DNA of 64,000 bases. It comes from Chitinophagales bacterium (lineage in GTDB: Bacteria > Bacteroidota > Bacteroidia > Chitinophagales > Chitinophagaceae). A program made the translations under genes and the position numbers. The first letter of the stretch is position 1; every line of letters starts with the position of its first letter. Location: contig JACJXQ010000008.1 in the NCBI GenBank assembly GCA_020636495.1, forward strand, positions 496,001-560,000. The letters are read 5' to 3'. The notes below the pieces were generated by a model. The model searched no databases. It saw only the letters and a list, made by a program, of their open reading frames with translations, and had not been told where the DNA came from. Positions 25,532 to 34,017 of this stretch are shown here, in pieces.

Positions 25532-27547
25532 TTAAGCTTCTACGAAATACATCTTCAGCTTACCCTTGTTCTTGGCATCAAGTTCGCCTCGGTAGGTACA
25601 GGTGAATTTATGTTTCACCAGTTCGTGTGTTGTTTCAGAAATGTTGATCTTGCCCGGTTCACTGTTTTGCTCCATGCGTGCAGCGGTGTTTACGGTATCG
25701 CCCCATATATCATAGGCAAACTTTTTGACACCCACTATACCGGCTACCACCTCTCCGCTGTGTATGCCTATGCGCACTTCAAATGTTTTGTCACCCAGTT
25801 GCTCGTAGCGCTGTTGCATAAATGCGCGTATCTCCATAGCTGCTTTTACTACCTTTTCTGCGTGATGTTCATCGGCACGGGGTAAGCCGCAAACAGCCAT
25901 ATAAGCATCGCCAATCGTCTTTATTTTTTCAATGCCATACTTGCCCATGATGTTGTCAAAGGCTTTGAAGCAACTATGCAGCTCTTCTACCAGCGCCTGC
26001 GAGCCCATCCGCTCTCCTGCGATGGTAAAGTCCACAAAATCTGTAAACAGTACTGTCACGTGGTCAAAATGATGTGCCGTGGTGGCACCGCGCTCTTTCA
26101 GTTCACTGGCTACCTCTTGTGGCAGAATGTTATGCAGCAGGTCATCCGATTTCTTTTTCTCTTCTATTATCTCGCTTGTGCGCTCCGCCACTTCCTGTTC
26201 CAGCTGTGCTTTCTGGTTTTCAAGTATCCGTTTTTTCTCTGCTTCCTGCTGCTGTGTCTTTTCCGAAAGTTCTTTCACCTGTTCCAACTGTATGCTCAGG
26301 TCTTTGTTCACCCTCGCAAAACGCCAGGCCAGGAAAACAGACATAGAAAGCGGGATGCCCGAAAAGGCTATCAGTGACAGTATGGAAAGAAAAGCCATAG
26401 CCATCAATAGCGACCCGCCGGGGTTGCCGCTTTTGGCGGCCGCCTCCATATCATTGCCCATAAGCAAGGTTATGATAAAGATGAGCATAGTGCAAATAGC
26501 CAGTGGTAATATGCCAATGGCCAGTATCTTGGCTCCTTTTACTTTGTTGCGTATCGCCGCTATGATCAGTATCACGGCTTCCAGCATAACGATAGCCATA
26601 ATCGCCGATGAGATGACGTCTTCATGTCTTGCATCATTCATGGTCATTATCATAGCAGCTATACATAGGCTTGCAATAACCAGGAAGCGCGGGCCGAAAC
26701 GACTGAACAGGTAGTTGAGCAATGCACTCAATACAATAAGTGCGATGGCCAGTAACACCCCGGTTGTATGTTTTTTATGAATGAATACGTCCGCATCGCC
26801 TGACTGAGACCAGTAGCTCTGCATAATGAAGTAGATGCAGAATACAACGCATAAAATACTCAGGAACAGGTTTGACTTGTCGCTGTAGCGAAACAGCCAC
26901 AACAGGAAATGCAGCCCCGCCAATGTTGCAAATATCGCACTGAGTACCATCATGAATCCGATTATGATCATGCGTAGCATTCCGTTCATGGCAATTGCAC
27001 TGTTGGCTTCTGTTATACTCACAGTAAATCCGTGTATGTATGAGTCATGACCCGAAGGCACTTCAGTTCGGTAATTCGCATACCTTATCGCAATTGTATG
27101 CATGCCCGTGTCATGAAAAATAAAGATCACAGGCTGCATAATGGGATTGTAATATTCTGTACTGTCAGGGTTGCCTGATATTTTCCCGAAACGTTCCAGC
27201 AACTTACCATCCACATATATCTCAGAAGCCCCGTAATGCCTGATGCTCATGGCAAGTGGTTCGCGGCACACACTGTCCGTCACATTTACTTGTTTGCGAA
27301 ACCAGCCAATCCCTTTCAGCATTTCTATACTGCTGTCCCCTTTCAGTTCGGGGTTTACCATAGCCCAGCTGCTGTCATTGTAATCAGGCATAGCCATAGT
27401 GCTGTCATCAGCATTAATGAACCGCCAGCTCGAGTCCATTATTTTCAGCATGTTCTTTTGCCCTAGAGCTGTACTGATCTGGATATCGGCCTGGCCGTAT
27501 ACCAAAACAGGTAATAATGCAAGGAAAATGAATAGTAGTCTTTTCAT
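25532..27547 (-). CDS. Jelly-roll/multi-TM sensor adenylate cyclase (array member 2)
   Basis: A 671-residue cyclase whose sensor differs from its neighbours. After a signal peptide ending near VYGQ (residue 19), an extracytoplasmic beta-rich domain (about 30-180; DSSWRFI, WFRKQV, ASEIYVDGKLLER) looks like the galactose-binding/jelly-roll type found in 7TMR-DISM receptors. About seven hydrophobic helices follow (roughly 190-415), then a long coiled coil (415-470) and the catalytic domain from about residue 497. Asp503, Asp547, Lys543 and Asp613 are the expected metal and adenine-selecting residues. The catalytic part is nearly the same as in the TPR cyclases, which suggests domain swapping by recombination. 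Confidence 0.88.
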   Translation of the reverse strand: MKRLLFIFLALLPVLVYGQADIQISTALGQKNMLKIMDSSWRFINADDSTMAMPDYNDSSWAMVNPELKGDSSIEMLKGIGWFRKQVNVTDSVCREPLAMSIRHYGASEIYVDGKLLERFGKISGNPDSTEYYNPIMQPVIFIFHDTGMHTIAIRYANYRTEVPSGHDSYIHGFTVSITEANSAIAMNGMLRMIIIGFMMVLSAIFATLAGLHFLLWLFRYSDKSNLFLSILCVVFCIYFIMQSYWSQSGDADVFIHKKHTTGVLLAIALIVLSALLNYLFSRFGPRFLVIASLCIAAMIMTMNDARHEDVISSAIMAIVMLEAVILIIAAIRNKVKGAKILAIGILPLAICTMLIFIITLLMGNDMEAAAKSGNPGGSLLMAMAFLSILSLIAFSGIPLSMSVFLAWRFARVNKDLSIQLEQVKELSEKTQQQEAEKKRILENQKAQLEQEVAERTSEIIEEKKKSDDLLHNILPQEVASELKERGATTAHHFDHVTVLFTDFVDFTIAGERMGSQALVEELHSCFKAFDNIMGKYGIEKIKTIGDAYMAVCGLPRADEHHAEKVVKAAMEIRAFMQQRYEQLGDKTFEVRIGIHSGEVVAGIVGVKKFAYDIWGDTVNTAARMEQNSEPGKINISETTHELVKHKFTCTYRGELDAKNKGKLKMYFVEA

Positions 27548-27589
27548 CAGTGAATTAAACTTATAGCAACTGGTGCCATGGTTTAATGG

Positions 27590-27597
27590 GTAAGATA
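27590..27597 (-). promoter_or_regulatory. TATCTTAC element upstream of cyclase 2
   Basis: On the minus strand TATCTTAC, a one-base variant of the array element, lies 42 bases before the start. The surrounding ATTTCATATCTTA matches the context at cyclase 1. Confidence 0.4.
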
Positions 27598-27660
27598 TGA
27601 AATACTTGTTAATATACCGGCTGTATTAATAGAATGATAAACCAATAGCTGATAAGCCTG

Positions 27661-29658
27661 TTACCCTACCTGTTCATCCACAAAATACATCTTCAGCTTG
27701 CCCTTATTCTTCGCTTCCAGTTCACCACGATAGGTGCAGGTAAATTTATCCCGTACCAGCTCGTAAGTGGTTTGTGAGATGTTGATCTTGCCCGCTTCAC
27801 TGTTCTGCTCCATACGGGCTGCAGTGTTCACGGTATCGCCCCATATATCGTAAGCGAATTTTTTTACACCCACTATACCTGCCACTACCTCGCCGCTATG
27901 CACACCTATACGTATCTCAAAGGTTCTGTCGCCTAATTGCTTATGGCGCTGCAGCATAAAATTGCGGATGTTTTGTGCTGCTCGTACTACCTTTTCTGCA
28001 TGTTGTTTATCAGCTGTTGGCATGCCGCAAACAGCTAAGTAGGCATCGCCAATCGTTTTTATTTTCTCCATTTCAAACTGCTCAATAATGCCGTCAAATG
28101 CTTTGAAACATTCATCCAGTTCATGCACCAGTTCTTGAGGATTCAACCTTTCCGATACTTTTGTAAAGTCCACAAAATCCGTAAATAACACGGTTACGTT
28201 GTCAAACAGCCGGGCATCCGATTCACCCTTTGTTTTCAATTCTTTTGCCACCTCAATCGGTAGGATGTTCAATAATAACTTGTCACTCTTTCTACGCTCT
28301 TTGGCTATAAAGAAGGCAATAAATATTAGTAGTAGTATGCCTCCCACTCCAGTAAAAGTATACCTGCGCTGGCGGCTCAATTTTTGTTCCGCCAGTTCCT
28401 GCGTTCTTGCATTTTTCAGGCTATCCGCCAGCATTTGTTTTTCATACTCAGACTGTATTTCCATACGGGCTATCCTTTCAGCTCCCTCCTGGTTAAATAC
28501 AGAATCCCTGTAGCGTATTGCCAACTGGTAGTTTTTAAGTGCGCTAAGGTAATCTCCTGAAAGAGAGTCGGCCCTGGAAAGCTGTATGTATGTAAAAGCT
28601 AGCTCGTCAACCATTCCGTGGCCTTTTTGTAGCGATGCAGCACTATGCAGATATCTTTTCCCAACTTGGATCTTTGCATTCCTTTCGTTGGGTATCAATT
28701 GTAGTACATGTTCAGCCTCATTGCCCAATTCAGTATTTTTTCTTAACTCATTCTTGCTGATGTTTTCCCGGGCTAGTTTTATATAGATAGCGCCTATGTG
28801 GGAACTGTTTGTTGAAGCCCACGTGCTTCTGCCTGATTCTTCATTCAATCTTAGTGCCTCAAATAAATAGTGCAATGCCAATAATTGATCCCCCTTTTGC
28901 TCATATATACTGGCAATGCTAAAGAGGTCTGCAGGCAGGTTATTCGCACTAAATTCCTTATTCAGTGCAACTGATTTAAGATAATATTGAAGCGCTTCGT
29001 CAACGTTACCTTGCTGTCTGTATATTCCTGCGATATTATTAAGCCCGGCTGCTTCGCCTGATTTGTCGGCATTGTTTCTTGCATGATCCAGGGCTTTCTC
29101 ATAGTAGGTTAACGCTTTGTCTATGTTACCGATGTTATTATATATAGTACCAAGTGTGTTCAGGCTGTACCTGATATCCATGTAGTCCCCGGTTTTTTCA
29201 GCGTATTCTAAGGCTACCTTTCCATATTCGATAGCTTTGGGGTAGTTAGCCTTTCTTCGGTACGCACCTTCAAGTGTCAAGTTCGTACGTGCTATTATGG
29301 TGTCGTCGCTTATCTTTTGTGCTATAGCCAATGCAGGCAACAGAAAGGTAATAGCAGTATCGCTGTTGAGTTTTTTCATGTGATAGTTCCAACCCAGTGC
29401 GCTGCCTGCAAGACTTAATCCTTTTTCCCAATTTAGTTTTTTAGCAAGTTCCATACACTGATGGCTGTACTTCATACAGTCGTCCGGCTCATTAAAATGT
29501 CTGGACATGTTGTACAGCAACCGTACTTTATTGGTGTCATCTTTAGCTTGCCTTAACGCATTTATCAGTGAGTCAGATCTCAGCTCATAGTCAGACTGCG
29601 CATATGAGTTTATGAACGATAAAATTGCTAATGATAATATTTTGGGGATATGCTTCAT
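27661..29658 (-). CDS. TPR-sensor transmembrane adenylate cyclase (array member 3)
   Basis: A 665-residue protein with a short signal peptide (ATG at 29658 preferred over a TTG two codons upstream). TPR repeats run to about residue 400 (ALEYAEKTGD, ALTYYEKAL, ALQYYLKS patterns), then one membrane helix near 433-452 and the catalytic domain from about 488. Asp494, Asp538, the Lys of EKIKTIGD and Asp604 in YDIWG are present, so it should be active on ATP. Before the core, LLNILPIEVAKELK is the usual linker. The C-terminus ends MYFVDEQVG, slightly longer than its neighbours. It is preceded by a TATCTTAA element. Confidence 0.9.
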   Translation of the reverse strand: MKHIPKILSLAILSFINSYAQSDYELRSDSLINALRQAKDDTNKVRLLYNMSRHFNEPDDCMKYSHQCMELAKKLNWEKGLSLAGSALGWNYHMKKLNSDTAITFLLPALAIAQKISDDTIIARTNLTLEGAYRRKANYPKAIEYGKVALEYAEKTGDYMDIRYSLNTLGTIYNNIGNIDKALTYYEKALDHARNNADKSGEAAGLNNIAGIYRQQGNVDEALQYYLKSVALNKEFSANNLPADLFSIASIYEQKGDQLLALHYLFEALRLNEESGRSTWASTNSSHIGAIYIKLARENISKNELRKNTELGNEAEHVLQLIPNERNAKIQVGKRYLHSAASLQKGHGMVDELAFTYIQLSRADSLSGDYLSALKNYQLAIRYRDSVFNQEGAERIARMEIQSEYEKQMLADSLKNARTQELAEQKLSRQRRYTFTGVGGILLLIFIAFFIAKERRKSDKLLLNILPIEVAKELKTKGESDARLFDNVTVLFTDFVDFTKVSERLNPQELVHELDECFKAFDGIIEQFEMEKIKTIGDAYLAVCGMPTADKQHAEKVVRAAQNIRNFMLQRHKQLGDRTFEIRIGVHSGEVVAGIVGVKKFAYDIWGDTVNTAARMEQNSEAGKINISQTTYELVRDKFTCTYRGELEAKNKGKLKMYFVDEQVG

Positions 29659-29665
29659 AAACAAC

Positions 29666-29687
29666 TGAAGCTTTAAGATATAAAATA
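29666..29687 (-). promoter_or_regulatory. 22-bp conserved upstream element of cyclase 3
   Basis: These 22 bases are identical to 33752-33773 before cyclase 5. They contain TATCTTAA on the minus strand (29673-29680) and lie 7 bases from the start codon. Identity over 22 bases outside a coding region suggests a shared promoter or operator, or recent duplication. Confidence 0.5.
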
Positions 29688-29692
29688 TATCC

Positions 29693-31663
29693 CTATACTT
29701 CTACGAAGTACATTTTTAATCTACCCTTGTTCTTGGCTTCATGTTCACCTCGATAAGTACATGTGAATTTGTCTTTAACAAGATCATAGGTAGTTTGCGA
29801 GATATTGATCTTTCCTGCTTCACTGTTCTGCTCCATACGGGCTGCAGTGTTCACCGTGTCGCCCCATATATCGTAGGCAAATTTTTTAACACCTACTATA
29901 CCTGCTACCACATCCCCACTGTGTATGCCTATACGTATCTCAAAGGTCTTGTCGCCCAGCTCTTGCCTGCGTTTATTCATAAAATGCAGTATCTCAACAG
30001 CAGCGCTTACTACCTTTTCTGCGTGGTGTTTGTCTGCCACCGGCAACCCGCATACGGCAAGGTATGCATCACCGATGGTCTTTATCTTTTCTATTTGATA
30101 ATTACCTGTTATCCTGTCAAATGCCTTGAAGCAAGTATGCAGCTCGTCTACCAGCTCTTGCGAGTCCATTCGCTCACTTGCACGGGAGAAGTTAACAAAG
30201 TCTGTGAACAATACGGTTACTTCGTCAAAATGTGTGGCGTTTGCCGTGCCTTTTTCTTTCAGTTCTTCGGCTACTTCTTCCGGTAATATGTTCAATAGCA
30301 GTTCTTCCGATTTTTGCTTCTCTGCTGCCAGCAACTGGTTGCTGATGCCCCTTTGCCGGTAATTGTAGAATATGATCCCCGAAACAACTATCAGCAATAC
30401 AATGCCTGTTATCAGCCCGATTCGTTCATTATGTTTTTTTGCTATCAGCAGGTTTTGCAGCTCCAGTTCTTTGTCTTTCAGTTCCATGGCTTTCTGGGCG
30501 TCCAGCTTCGCTACTTTCTTACTCTCGTTCTGTATATCCAAGGAATCTTTTAATGCAGCGCGCAATTTGTACAGGGCAAGCGCATCCTCTTTTTTGCCCA
30601 ACGCTTCACTGGCTTCAGACAGCTTCCCGTACAGGTCTACAAGGTTGGGTTTGTCATCTACCTGTTCAAAATATCCCCTTGCCTTATTCAGATATTCTAC
30701 AGCTTTGTGGTAATTGCCCAGGCGCGTGGGCTCAAAGAGCGTGGCATCTGCTTTATAGCCTGTGGTATCTGCAGCCAGCCGCAGGTAGGTAGTGCCTATC
30801 GCAGCGATGCTGAAAGCCGTGTACGATTCGTCGCTGGCAATAGAAAAATATTCTTCTGCCTGCCTAAACAGCGACATGGCTTTGTTGTAGTTCTTCTTCT
30901 GTAAGTAGCATTCGGCAAGGTAGTTCTGCCCTATAGCTATAAAGAATTTGTTGCCGAACTCGGTATATATGGCCACTACTGAGTCAGCATATGTAATGGC
31001 CTCATCATACTTCTTATCTTTTATCAATTCTTCTACCAGGCTCATCATAATGTATGCCCTGTCAAACTTATCGCCATGTTTCTGATTGGCCTCCAGTGCA
31101 CGGTCGTAATAGGACCGTGCTTTGTCGCGTTCATCTACGGTACAATACAGGTCGCCTATATCAGTACACAGCGTCGCTATACCATCGTCATGTATCGACT
31201 CGTAGGCATTCAATGCTTTCAGGTAGTAATTCAGGCTGGTAGAGAGCTGGTCGTCCTGGCTGTACAGGTCGCCCATATTATGGTACACCCCGGCCAGTCT
31301 CAGCGTGTCTTTCAGTTTTATATACCCGGCTTCAGCCTGTTTGAAATAGTGTAGTGCTGTGTCAAACTGTGCATCCAGGTAGTAGGTAAAACCTGCCGTA
31401 TTGCAGGCAGAACTCCAGGCCCATTTAGAGTTCATTTTGCGTGCATGCTGTAATACTTTCTCAGTAAAGTATACAGAAGAATCCATGTTTATATCATTGT
31501 ACTGATCGATAAGCAAAGTATATGCATACAGCTTGTCCGTATCATTCTTGATGCCGGGTAATACTTTTAATACTGAGTCTGCAAATACACGGCCATTACG
31601 ATGCTGCGCCCCGGCTTCGGTGCTGAAAAGGAATAGAGACATTATGATGACGCATGCCCTCAC
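29693..31663 (-). CDS. TPR-sensor transmembrane adenylate cyclase (array member 4)
   Basis: A 656-residue cyclase. GTG at 31663 is kept as start because it supplies the basic residue of the signal peptide (cleavage near AGAQ); ATG at 31642 is the alternative. TPR repeats fill residues 35-370, followed by a helix near 416-436, the LLNILPEEVAEELKEKG linker and a catalytic domain from about 482. Asp488, Asp532, the IKTIGD lysine and Asp598 are intact. It starts only 56 bases after the cyclase 5 stop, and the gap lacks the TATCTTAA element, so it is probably transcribed with cyclase 5. Confidence 0.9.
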   Translation of the reverse strand: MRACVIIMSLFLFSTEAGAQHRNGRVFADSVLKVLPGIKNDTDKLYAYTLLIDQYNDINMDSSVYFTEKVLQHARKMNSKWAWSSACNTAGFTYYLDAQFDTALHYFKQAEAGYIKLKDTLRLAGVYHNMGDLYSQDDQLSTSLNYYLKALNAYESIHDDGIATLCTDIGDLYCTVDERDKARSYYDRALEANQKHGDKFDRAYIMMSLVEELIKDKKYDEAITYADSVVAIYTEFGNKFFIAIGQNYLAECYLQKKNYNKAMSLFRQAEEYFSIASDESYTAFSIAAIGTTYLRLAADTTGYKADATLFEPTRLGNYHKAVEYLNKARGYFEQVDDKPNLVDLYGKLSEASEALGKKEDALALYKLRAALKDSLDIQNESKKVAKLDAQKAMELKDKELELQNLLIAKKHNERIGLITGIVLLIVVSGIIFYNYRQRGISNQLLAAEKQKSEELLLNILPEEVAEELKEKGTANATHFDEVTVLFTDFVNFSRASERMDSQELVDELHTCFKAFDRITGNYQIEKIKTIGDAYLAVCGLPVADKHHAEKVVSAAVEILHFMNKRRQELGDKTFEIRIGIHSGDVVAGIVGVKKFAYDIWGDTVNTAARMEQNSEAGKINISQTTYDLVKDKFTCTYRGEHEAKNKGRLKMYFVEV

Positions 31664-31719
31664 ACAATAAAAAAACGCAATTTAATCGTGGCATGCAAGT
31701 GCCTGCAAGAGTTTTAATG

Positions 31720-33741
31720 TTATGTTGACGTGTTGACTTCCACAAAATACATCTTCAATTTACCCTTGTTCTTGGCTTCCAGTTCGCCACGATAGGTGCA
31801 TGTAAATTTGTCTTGCACCAATTCGTAAGTGGTTTGCGAGATATTGATGTGCCCTGCTGTGCTGTTCTGTTCCATACGTGCAGCAGTGTTCACTGTATCG
31901 CCCCATATATCATAGGCAAACTTTTTTACGCCAACTATACCTGCTACTACCTCACCACTGTGCACGCCTATGCGTATCTCAAATGTTTTGTCTCCTAACT
32001 GTGTACGCCTGTTCAGCATAAATTGCAGTATGTCCTTTGCTGCATGTACTACTTTTTCTGCATGTTGTTCATCAGCCGTCGGCAATCCGCAAACGGCTAA
32101 ATATGCATCACCAATTGTCTTTATTTTTTCAATACCATACTTTTCCATGATGCCGTCAAAGGCCTTAAAACAGTTGTGCAATTCCTCTACCAGTGCCTGC
32201 GACCCCATACGCTCACCTGCTGTGGTGAAGTTCACAAAGTCAGTGAAGAGTACCGTAACATTATCATAGTGTTGTGCGGTGGTAGCTCCGCGCTCTTTCA
32301 GTTCATACGCCACTTCCTCGGGGAGAATGTTATACAACAGGGTTTCCGATTTCTCTTTCTCCACACCCAGCTTTTTATTGTTTCGGAATATAAAAACACT
32401 GAATGCTAGCAAAAGTACTGCTACCCCAATGCCGCTGTAGGTCATAGTACGCTGGCGTTGCAGCTTTACATCCGCCAGCTTCTGTGCTTCTGCATTCTGG
32501 ATGCTGTCTGCTATCTGTTTTTTCTCATATTCTGCCTGTACTTCCCGTTTCGCTATTTTCTCCGTATTCTCTTTGTTGAATAATGAGTCTTTAAAAACAA
32601 GGTACTGTTTATGCGCTTCCAACGACTTCTTAAAGTCACCTTTCAACTCGTACGCTTTGGATAATACTTCATAGCTTGCCTTTGTGCTGATAAGGTCACC
32701 CATTTCAAGACTCAAGGCCAGCCGCTCCTGCAGACATGTTATTGCTGCGGCCAAAAGTGCTGCCCGTCCTTGAGGAATGTCAGCTTTCGGTAGGTCTGCA
32801 ACAGGTTGCATCATAGATTTTGAAACAGTGCCACCATCTATTGCCATCCCAAGATATATATCCCCCAATATCCCGAAACAGTATACAATGTGGTTCTTGC
32901 TGCCGAATGCTCTCGATTTTTGTAATGCGCTTTGTACATAGGTCAGCGCAGCCAGGTAGTCTTTTTGATCAGCATAAAGCTGGCTTACATTGATAGTGGT
33001 GGAAATATATACAGACATATCATCTGTTTCTTCGGCCATCTTCCTGGCAATGGTATAGTACTCCAGTGCTTTTTTGTTATCTCCCAGGCCCATATAGTCT
33101 ATGCCTATATTACATGCAAGGTTGGCCTGCCCGGTTTTATGATCCTTATCTACATAGTATTTATATGATCTCAGGTGATATTCCAATGCTTTGAGGTGGT
33201 TCCCCAGGTTACTGTAAATAGTGCCTACTGTGTTGAGTGTGTTGCCCAGGCTGCTGTTGTCAGTTTTTGTCTTTTCAATGATAGACAGGGCATCCAGTGC
33301 ATATTCCAGCGCTTTGGGATAATTGCCCTGCAAGTCGAACACCTGGCTCATATTGCTGCCCACCGTGGCTACACCCTGATCATCACCTATTGCTTCATAC
33401 TGTTTAAAAGCACGCGTGTAATGATCCAGCGCCATTGAATAATCCCCTTTTAATGTATAATTGATGCCAATGATCTTGTATGCATCTGCTATGCCTTTTT
33501 CCCATTTCAGTTCCTTTGCCAATGCAAGTGCCGTGTCGCCATACTTGATACCTTTATCAGGGTCTACAGCATACAGCTGAAAACCTATCACGTTCAGCAA
33601 CTTTACCTTGTTGCTATCTTCCTCAGCCTTGGGGAGCTCCGACAACATAGAATCAATTGCTGCCTGCCCGTACAGCTTCTGAGCATTAGTACTTGCCACC
33701 GGGTATAAGGCAACCAACCATATCAAAAGAAACTGCTTCAT
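31720..33741 (-). CDS. TPR-sensor transmembrane adenylate cyclase (array member 5)
   Basis: A 673-residue cyclase and the first gene of the array in transcription order. A signal peptide (to about ASTNAQ, residue 21) is followed by TPR repeats to about 390 and one membrane helix at 432-453. The LLYNILPEEVAYELKERG linker leads to the catalytic domain from 495. Metal aspartates are Asp501 and Asp545. Lys541 and Asp611 match the adenine-recognising pair of mammalian adenylyl cyclase. Asn618 and Arg622 match the transition-state residues. The C-terminus has a short NTST tail. No CRP-like receptor or phosphodiesterase is in the window. Confidence 0.91.
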   Translation of the reverse strand: MKQFLLIWLVALYPVASTNAQKLYGQAAIDSMLSELPKAEEDSNKVKLLNVIGFQLYAVDPDKGIKYGDTALALAKELKWEKGIADAYKIIGINYTLKGDYSMALDHYTRAFKQYEAIGDDQGVATVGSNMSQVFDLQGNYPKALEYALDALSIIEKTKTDNSSLGNTLNTVGTIYSNLGNHLKALEYHLRSYKYYVDKDHKTGQANLACNIGIDYMGLGDNKKALEYYTIARKMAEETDDMSVYISTTINVSQLYADQKDYLAALTYVQSALQKSRAFGSKNHIVYCFGILGDIYLGMAIDGGTVSKSMMQPVADLPKADIPQGRAALLAAAITCLQERLALSLEMGDLISTKASYEVLSKAYELKGDFKKSLEAHKQYLVFKDSLFNKENTEKIAKREVQAEYEKKQIADSIQNAEAQKLADVKLQRQRTMTYSGIGVAVLLLAFSVFIFRNNKKLGVEKEKSETLLYNILPEEVAYELKERGATTAQHYDNVTVLFTDFVNFTTAGERMGSQALVEELHNCFKAFDGIMEKYGIEKIKTIGDAYLAVCGLPTADEQHAEKVVHAAKDILQFMLNRRTQLGDKTFEIRIGVHSGEVVAGIVGVKKFAYDIWGDTVNTAARMEQNSTAGHINISQTTYELVQDKFTCTYRGELEAKNKGKLKMYFVEVNTST

Positions 33742-33751
33742 CCTGTTCTAT

Positions 33752-33773
33752 TGAAGCTTTAAGATATAAAATA
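33752..33773 (-). promoter_or_regulatory. 22-bp conserved upstream element of cyclase 5
   Basis: Identical over 22 bases to 29666-29687. TATCTTAA on the minus strand (33759-33766) lies 17 bases before the start of the array's first gene. Confidence 0.5.
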
Positions 33774-33800
33774 ATGTATACCCTGCCCGCTAAAGGGGCT

Positions 33801-33842
33801 ATTAAGTTTCTACAAAGTACATATTCACTTACTACTTACCGG
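33801..33842 (-). pseudogene. Relic of the 3' end of a sixth cyclase gene
   Basis: On the minus strand the bases read GGTAAG, then two in-frame stops, then GTGAATATGTACTTTGTAG with AA-ACT-TAA. The peptide equivalent is GK..VNMYFVET-stop. This matches the GKLKMYFVE ending shared by the five cyclases, with a stop at the same place. Nothing more of a cyclase is seen upstream, where the accessory segment begins. It is short, so chance similarity is not fully excluded. Confidence 0.5.
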
Positions 33843-34017
33843 ACGCAGCATTACGCCTGCGCAGGAAATATGTATAGTAGCCGCTTACAATATTGGTGGT
33901 CTCCATCTATATACACGAATAAAATTAAATTTGTATTTAACAATTTAAATATTTATTTTTGTTGTTAATAATTTGAAATTCAACATTTATCATCAAATAT
34001 CTAAATCCCCCAAAACC
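33842..34017. other. AT-rich junction between cyclase array and accessory segment
   Basis: No gene is visible. The stretch changes from a mixed sequence (CATTACGCCTGCGCAGG) to very AT-rich DNA before the terminase gene, with a TATTTTTG (33954-33961) that may be its promoter. It probably contains the left edge of the inserted DNA. Confidence 0.4.

Noticed and set aside
25532..33741. Guanylate cyclase activity for the array
   Set aside because: The base-selecting positions are Lys and Asp, the adenylate type, not the Glu/Cys pair of guanylate cyclases.
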